Of a stretch of 32,937 nucleotides of DNA, positions 27,162-32,937 are shown piece by piece. The first letter of the stretch is position 1; each line of letters begins with the position of its first letter. A program made the position numbers and the translations under genes. Origin of the DNA: Hyphomicrobiales bacterium (GTDB taxonomy: Bacteria > Pseudomonadota > Alphaproteobacteria > Rhizobiales > HXMU1428-3); assembly GCA_017640685.1 (NCBI GenBank), contig JAEPQF010000031.1:1-32937 (forward strand). Direction: 5' to 3'. The notes below the pieces were generated by a model. That model saw nothing but the letters and a program-made list of their open reading frames with translations, was not told where the DNA came from and did no database searches.

Positions 27162-27578
27162 ATGTCGGTTCAAAATAAACGTTCTGAATATGGATGTCCG
27201 GTCGCTTTTGGCTTGGACGTTTTTGGAGATAAATGGAGTATGATTGTCATACGTGATCTTATGTTTCGAGGCTTCACAACTTTTAAGGAATTCTTGGGCG
27301 CGGGTGATGGAATAGCGACAAATATTCTTTCAAACCGTCTAAAGCATTTAGAAATTCAGGGGATTGTTAAAAAGAAACGTGACCCCGAAAATGCCCGAAG
27401 TTATATCTATTCACTAACTGAAAAGGGCCGTGATCTGGTTCCAGTTATGATTGAAATTGTTAGTTGGAGTGGTAAATATGATGATCGTCCAAATGCACGG
27501 CGTGGTCTAGTTGAAAAAATAAGAAACAATAGAGAAAATGTTGAAAAAAAAGTACGGGCAGGGGCGATCGATTTTTAA
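27162..27578 (+). CDS. HxlR-family winged-helix transcriptional regulator
   Basis: CPVAFGLDVFGDKWSMIVIRDLMFRGFTTFKEFL....IATNILSNRLKHLEIQGIVKKKRDPENARSYIYSLTEKGRDL. Confidence 0.95.
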   Translation: MSVQNKRSEYGCPVAFGLDVFGDKWSMIVIRDLMFRGFTTFKEFLGAGDGIATNILSNRLKHLEIQGIVKKKRDPENARSYIYSLTEKGRDLVPVMIEIVSWSGKYDDRPNARRGLVEKIRNNRENVEKKVRAGAIDF

Positions 27579-27695
27579 AAAGAATACTCTAGTTAAAAGT
27601 CTCGTAGTAAACATGGCAGATAAGCTAATGACAAAAGATGATATTTTCCATTTTTGAAAACGAAACTTAGCTTGTCAGTTTGGATTACAATATCT

Positions 27696-29582
27696 TCAAT
27701 GAACTTCGAGCTGCTCTGTTAACTCAAGCCAGCTCTCTTCAAGCTCTTCCAATTCACGCTGAGTGGTTCCCCGTTTAATTGAAATTTCTTTCACCAAATC
27801 AGGATCTTTTTCATAAAGCGTGACATCATCCAACTGAGCGTCAATGGATTGTAGCTCATCACTTAGCTTTTCCATCTTTTTCTCAACAGTTTGAATTTCT
27901 TTACGAAGGGGAGCTTGTAGTGCACGCTTTTCAGCAGCAATCCTGCGTTCTTCCTTGCGGCTCACTTTTGGTTTGTCATCTAAAAGAGCTTTGTCTTGAG
28001 ATTTCGATTTGCCACCCCGGCTTTGTAAAAGCTCCTTGCGATAGCTTTCCATATCACCGTCATAAGGAACAGTCGTTCCTTGGTCCACTAACCAAAGTCG
28101 GTCAACAGTCGCCTCTAATAAATGCCGATCGTGAGAGATGATGATAACAGCCCCTTCATATTCATTAATCGCATGAATAAGCGCCTCGCAACTATCAACG
28201 TCTAAGTGGTTGGTCGGCTCATCGAGAATAAGAATATGAGGCCCATGAAAACTCGCCAAAGCAAATAAAAGCCGCGCTTTCTCACCACCAGATAGAAGAG
28301 CAGCTTTCGTATCAGCTTTCTGAGGGCCAAATCCAATCGCCGCGCATTTGGCACGTTTTTGAGCTTCTGTGTGATCTTCCATCAATTCTGCAATATGATC
28401 ATAAGGAGAAGCTTGTGGGTTTAACTCATCTAATTGATGTTGCGCAAAATAACCAATGGAGCATTTTTTCGAGCATTTGCGAAACCCGCTCATGGGGGCA
28501 AGTTGACCCATAAGTAATTTCGCCATGGTCGATTTACCATTACCGTTCGATCCAAGCAGCCCAATACGGTCATCAATATCAACGTTCAAATTTAAATCAC
28601 GCAATACAGGCTTATTCTCTTCATACCCAACAGAAACATCATCAAGCCGAATAATCGGATTGCCAAGTTTTGTCGTTGAACTAGGGAAAATAAAAGGAGC
28701 GACTTTGTCATCTATCTGAGCAGCAATAGGTTGCATTTTAGAAAGCACCTTCAAGCGAGATTGCGCTTGCTTCGCCTTGGATGCTTTTGCACGAAATCGA
28801 TCAACAAAAGCCTCAAGATGACGCCGAGCATCATCTTGTTTTTTCATCATCTTCAATTCAAGCCGTTGCTGCTCTCTCCTGGTATCTTCAAATTGGTCAT
28901 AACCACCGGTGTAAAGAGTGAGCTTTTGTTTGTTTAAATGAAGAATGTGCGAAACTGATTTATTCAGTAATTCTCGGTTGTGAGACACCATTAAAACGGT
29001 ATGCGGATAGTTCTTTAAAAAATTCTCAAGCCAAAGCGTGCCTTCAAGGTCAAGATAGTTAGAAGGCTCATCGAGTAATAAAATATCAGGCGCTGCAAAA
29101 AGTGCCGCTGCCAAAGCCACCCGCATGCGCCATCCACCAGAAAACTCAGAAGCATATCTTTGCTGTGCTTCTTCATCAAACCCAAGGCCAGCTAAAATTG
29201 TTGCAGCACGGGCCGGTGCTGAATGAGCATCAATATCAAGCAAGCGAAGCTGAATTTCACTTATGCGCTCAGGATCCGTTGCAGTGTCAGCTTCTTTTAA
29301 AAGGGCATGACGCTCAACATCAGCTTCCAAAACAATGTCAATCAGTGAAGTTTCACCAGAAGGAACTTCTTGCGCCACATGTCCAATTCGCTGGGTTTTA
29401 GGCCAACTAATGCTCCCATCATCGATCGCTAATTCGCCCGTAATCAATTTTAGGAGTGTGGTCTTGCCTGTGCCATTGCGCCCAACAATCCCAACCTTAT
29501 GTCCAGAAGGTATGGCAATGCTGGCATCAGATATTAAAAGACGGCCATCAATTCGATAGGTAAGGTTATTTATATGCAGCAT
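27696..29582 (-). CDS. ABC-F family ATP-binding protein
   Basis: Two Walker A (GRNGTGKTTLLKL, GSNGNGKSTMAKL), two signature motifs (FSGGWRMRVALA, LSGGEKARLLFA), C-terminal coiled coil; no TM. Confidence 0.95.
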   Translation of the reverse strand: MLHINNLTYRIDGRLLISDASIAIPSGHKVGIVGRNGTGKTTLLKLITGELAIDDGSISWPKTQRIGHVAQEVPSGETSLIDIVLEADVERHALLKEADTATDPERISEIQLRLLDIDAHSAPARAATILAGLGFDEEAQQRYASEFSGGWRMRVALAAALFAAPDILLLDEPSNYLDLEGTLWLENFLKNYPHTVLMVSHNRELLNKSVSHILHLNKQKLTLYTGGYDQFEDTRREQQRLELKMMKKQDDARRHLEAFVDRFRAKASKAKQAQSRLKVLSKMQPIAAQIDDKVAPFIFPSSTTKLGNPIIRLDDVSVGYEENKPVLRDLNLNVDIDDRIGLLGSNGNGKSTMAKLLMGQLAPMSGFRKCSKKCSIGYFAQHQLDELNPQASPYDHIAELMEDHTEAQKRAKCAAIGFGPQKADTKAALLSGGEKARLLFALASFHGPHILILDEPTNHLDVDSCEALIHAINEYEGAVIIISHDRHLLEATVDRLWLVDQGTTVPYDGDMESYRKELLQSRGGKSKSQDKALLDDKPKVSRKEERRIAAEKRALQAPLRKEIQTVEKKMEKLSDELQSIDAQLDDVTLYEKDPDLVKEISIKRGTTQRELEELEESWLELTEQLEVH

Positions 29583-29865
29583 GACGAAGCTTTAGGCTTA
29601 ATGAAAATAGAGTTTTAAGAGGTTAAACCAGCAATTGAAGTAATGAGAGAAGAATTGTCAAGCGGGGCAAGCCATCTTTATAAAAGGAATAGACAATTCA
29701 ATGCAAAAATAAAAATAAAAAAATCCAAAACATGCTCACACCTTAGGGGAAAACAAGTTGTTTTTTCCACTAATGAGGGAAAAAAAGCCAAAAAACCCTC
29801 AAAAATGAGCAAAAATTGCTACCAAACGCCTAATTTAAACTTATAAAATTTATGTTAGATTAGAT

Positions 29866-29883
29866 TTCTACCAATTGGTAGAA
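29866..29883. promoter_or_regulatory. 18-bp perfect palindrome upstream of the quinoprotein relay locus
   Basis: TTCTACCAATTGGTAGAA. Confidence 0.6.
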
Positions 29884-30070
29884 TTCGCGAATGTGCATAT
29901 AAAATTATAATGCTCTAAAGCTATAAGCACATGAAATTATGCTTAAAACAAAAATAATTATAAACTCATAGAATAGAGAGTTAAGTAAGCGAATTAAATT
30001 TGGGGATCATAAGCCTGATTTTTGTATTTATTAATCAAATATCGGGCACAAGCTATAAGCGGGAAGAATT

Positions 30071-30943
30071 ATGAGCAAAAAAGAAGCAAAATCTAACTTT
30101 TCAAAGTTTAAGCAGTTTTCATGTGCAACGTTATTAACGGTTGCATTGTCAATACCAGTTGCCTCAATCAGTGTTTCAGCGGCTGAAACATCAATTGCAA
30201 TTCCGAAAGATAGCCTAAATTCCGTTATGTGGGATTTTATGGCCAAGGAACATTTGCTAACTGACAAAAACAGTAAAAAAATAGTCATGAACAGCCAAAT
30301 CCTTGTGCACACACCAAAAGTGGCTGAGGATCAATTAAATTTACCCGTTCATGTTGATGCGAGAAGCGTAAAGAATGCCCAAAAAATTGTAGTAATTGCA
30401 GACCTCAACCCAATTCCTAAAGTTTTAACTTATGAGCCAAAGCAAGCTGAAGCCAGACTAAGCTTCCGCATTAAAGTCGGCCAAGCAACCCCAATTCGGG
30501 CGGCTGTTTTGGATAAAGACGGTGTTTGGCATGTTGGCGGCACATATGTAGATGCCTCTGGTGGCGGTTGCTCGCAACCAGCTGTTGCTTATGGCAATGA
30601 CGATTGGGTAAAAAGACTGGCTGAAATTCGTGGCCAAATCTGGAGAAAACCAGGACAAGAAGCAACGAGATTAAGATTTTCCATTCGTCACCCAATGGAT
30701 ACAGGACTGGCTGATGGCATCCCTGCCTTCTTTATCGAGAAATTAGAATTTAAAGGCGCTAAAGGAAATTTGCTTGGCAATTTATACATCAGCGAGCCAC
30801 TCTCGGAAAACCCAACTGTCACGCTCTTTCCTATTTTAAAGGAAGCGACAACCGCAGTTAATATCAAAGGGCGCGACAATGAAGGCAATTTGATTGATGT
30901 AGCAGTGCCTGCACCATTTCAATCATCTGCTTTAGAAAATTAA
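30071..30943 (+). CDS. Quinoprotein dehydrogenase-associated SoxYZ-like carrier protein
   Basis: SoxY-like part ending YVDASGGGCSQPAVAY fused to SoxZ-like IRHPMDTGLADGIPAFFIEKLEF; adjacent to MBL hydrolase and PQQ dehydrogenase. Confidence 0.85.
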   Translation: MSKKEAKSNFSKFKQFSCATLLTVALSIPVASISVSAAETSIAIPKDSLNSVMWDFMAKEHLLTDKNSKKIVMNSQILVHTPKVAEDQLNLPVHVDARSVKNAQKIVVIADLNPIPKVLTYEPKQAEARLSFRIKVGQATPIRAAVLDKDGVWHVGGTYVDASGGGCSQPAVAYGNDDWVKRLAEIRGQIWRKPGQEATRLRFSIRHPMDTGLADGIPAFFIEKLEFKGAKGNLLGNLYISEPLSENPTVTLFPILKEATTAVNIKGRDNEGNLIDVAVPAPFQSSALEN

Positions 30944-30974
30944 ATCAAAACAAAAAGACAAAAGAGGTGTCCTG

Positions 30975-31949
30975 ATGGATAAAGTTCGTCGCTCGCTATT
31001 AATAGGGGGTGCCTCTAGTCTGGCACTCCCAATTCTGGCAGCTCCATTTTCATCTTTAAATGCTGCCCCCCTAAAATATAATCTAAAAGCACAACGGATC
31101 GCGAATAATTCTTATGTCGTGATTGGTAAAACCGAAGATTACTCCCCTGAAAATGGCGGAGATATCGTCAATGTTGCGTTTATCGATACATCTGATGGTG
31201 TTGTCTTAATTGATACTGGTTCATCAAGAAGGTATGGCGAAGCTTTAAAAGAGCTGATTTATAAAACCACTGGCAAAGATGTTATTCGTGTTTACAACAC
31301 TCATTTTCATCCAGATCATTGTCTTGGCAATCAGCTATTCGATAAGAAAAAAATAGCGGCTCTCCCTCAAACCATCAAAGGTTTAAAAGAATCAGGAGAA
31401 GATTTTTCAAGCAATCTTTATCGGATCCTCGGCGACTGGATGAGAGGAACGGAAGTCATTATTCCTGAACGCGCGATTAATTACAGTTCAGAAAAGTTTG
31501 GCAAACACCGGTTTGAGATGCTCCCCTTTAAAGGTCATACAGACGCAGATCTTGCCATTTTAGATCATGAAACAGGTGTGCTCTATGCCGGTGATATATG
31601 TTTTCTGGATAGAGCGGCAACAACCCCTCATGCTGATCTTGAAAAATGGCATAAATCTTTAAAAGAGATCAAAAAAATTCCGCATAAAATTATTATCCCA
31701 GGACACGGACCAGCAGATACAACAAGCCGTTCAATTGACCAAACTGACACTTATCTGACATGGCTGGAAGAGAATCTTACAAAGTCAGTAAAGAGTGGTA
31801 AGGATATGATTGAAGCGGCTCAAATGCCAATACCGGAAAAATTTCAATCAATTGATGTTATCAAATTAGAAATTGAGCGGTCTGTGGCCCACCTTTACCC
31901 AAAATTTGAAGAAAAATCACTTCCGTTTTTAGGGCAGGGGGAGAATTAA
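30975..31949 (+). CDS. Quinoprotein relay system-type zinc metallohydrolase (MBL fold)
   Basis: VLIDTGSSRRYGEAL, NTHFHPDHCLGN (HxHxDH), FKGHTDADLAILD, IIPGHGP; signal-like N-terminus. Confidence 0.88.
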   Translation: MDKVRRSLLIGGASSLALPILAAPFSSLNAAPLKYNLKAQRIANNSYVVIGKTEDYSPENGGDIVNVAFIDTSDGVVLIDTGSSRRYGEALKELIYKTTGKDVIRVYNTHFHPDHCLGNQLFDKKKIAALPQTIKGLKESGEDFSSNLYRILGDWMRGTEVIIPERAINYSSEKFGKHRFEMLPFKGHTDADLAILDHETGVLYAGDICFLDRAATTPHADLEKWHKSLKEIKKIPHKIIIPGHGPADTTSRSIDQTDTYLTWLEENLTKSVKSGKDMIEAAQMPIPEKFQSIDVIKLEIERSVAHLYPKFEEKSLPFLGQGEN

Positions 31950-32330
31950 GTTGTTGTATTTTATGAAGAAAACGTCACTTCTCATGAAAAACTCAAAAAA
32001 GATGTACTTATTGCCAATAAACTGAAAGCTCAAGCTCAGCTAACGTCTAGAGTAGTCGTTAATTACATTGGAAATAACTCGGTCAGTTTCATTCATAAAA
32101 TAGAAACCAACAGTCTCATTATTTCTGGAATAGACAGAGTTCTTACTTGCTCTCATTAAATTCTAAGATATGATTTGAGTGTTGTCCTTTTTATATTTTG
32201 AACAATATTTGGTTTCATTATTTGAGATTAAATCAAATCATAAGAATGACAATATGAGCATATTCGTTAAGTCCAATTTATGAAACGAATTGAAAATTTT
32301 AACAAAGTCCTAGGGGAAGGGAACATAAGT

Positions 32331-32937
32331 ATGCGCCTAAGAAGAGCAATCTTAGCGGCGGCAAGTATTCTTGCTATCGCAGCTAGTACGCCGGCTTCAG
32401 CCGAAGGTGTTAGCATTGACGACATCCTAAATGACCAAAAAACAGCTGGTGACATCGTAACAAATGGCCAAGACATCCGTGGCCAACGTTTTAGCCCGCT
32501 TGACAAAATCAACACTTCAAACGTTGCAAGCCTAACACCAGCATGGGTATTCTCATTCGGTGGAGAAAAGCAACGTGGACAAGAAGCTCAACCAATCGTT
32601 TCTGACGGCATCATCTACGTAACTGGCTCATACAGCCGTATGTGGGCGATTGACGCAAAAACAGGTGAAGAAATCTGGCAATATGATGCCCGTCTTCCTG
32701 AAGGCATTCTTCCTTGCTGTGACGTGATTAACCGTGGTGCAGCTATCTATGGTGACAAAGTTTACTTCGGTACACTTGATGCACAAATCGTAGCGCTAGA
32801 CAAGAAAACTGGTAAAGTTGCTTGGCGCAAAAGAATTGACGACTTTAAAGCTGGTTTCTCATACTCAGCAGCTCCATTGATCGTTCCATCAAAACATGGT
32901 CCATTGATCGTAACTGGTGTGTCTGGTGGTGAATTCG
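32331..32937 (+). CDS. PQQ-dependent alcohol dehydrogenase (ExaA-like quinoprotein ethanol dehydrogenase type), N-terminal part
   Basis: ATG 32331 after GGGGAAGGGAAC; signal peptide; [105 protein letters not shown]; vicinal Cys-Cys; runs off the window. Confidence 0.93.
   Translation, partial: MRLRRAILAAASILAIAASTPASAEGVSIDDILNDQKTAGDIVTNGQDIRGQRFSPLDKINTSNVASLTPAWVFSFGGEKQRGQEAQPIVSDGIIYVTGSYSRMWAIDAKTGEEIWQYDARLPEGILPCCDVINRGAAIYGDKVYFGTLDAQIVALDKKTGKVAWRKRIDDFKAGFSYSAAPLIVPSKHGPLIVTGVSGGEF

Noticed and set aside
29643-29846. 67-aa basic ORF downstream of the ABC-F start
   Set aside because: Lys-rich composition of an A-rich spacer; no RBS-supported start or known domain.
1-32937. tRNA, rRNA, prophage or transposase genes
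   Set aside because: None recognised by eye in the sequence or ORF translations; a tRNAscan/Infernal run would be needed to exclude small RNAs.

Overview
AT-rich alphaproteobacterial-type chromosomal window, annotated by eye from the sequence and the supplied ORF track. In order: partial phaC (-); a biotin locus (bioB -, bioF +, BioH-like hydrolase +, bioA/bioD -); a POT peptide transporter; two small paralogous secreted proteins; a GNAT; a polysaccharide deacetylase; an HTH regulator; gatC-gatA; chorismate mutase; a beta-lactamase-fold protein; gatB; a methyltransferase; a TAXI-type solute receptor; a SorA-like sulfite dehydrogenase with a diheme cytochrome c; an ECF sigma/anti-sigma pair; a TauE/SafE exporter; a secreted HEXXH protein; a divergent SMP-30/HxlR pair; an ABC-F ATPase; and a quinoprotein relay locus (SoxYZ-like carrier, zinc metallohydrolase, ExaA-like PQQ alcohol dehydrogenase cut by the window end). 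The observations most worth checking are: (1) a GGTTGC-tagtgg-GCAACC palindromic repeat family that sits between operon genes, is inserted in frame in the BioH-like CDS, and supplies the ribosome-binding site of chorismate mutase; (2) identical GGAATAAAA...AAACGTTA (GGAAT-N17-CGTT) ECF-type promoters upstream of both sorA and tauE, suggesting a sulfite regulon for the local ECF sigma; (3) two loci (gatB and the ABC-F gene) where the 3' end of a housekeeping gene is duplicated around foreign-looking DNA; (4) HxlR and quinoprotein-locus palindromic operators. No CRISPR array, transposase, rRNA or tRNA gene was recognised.
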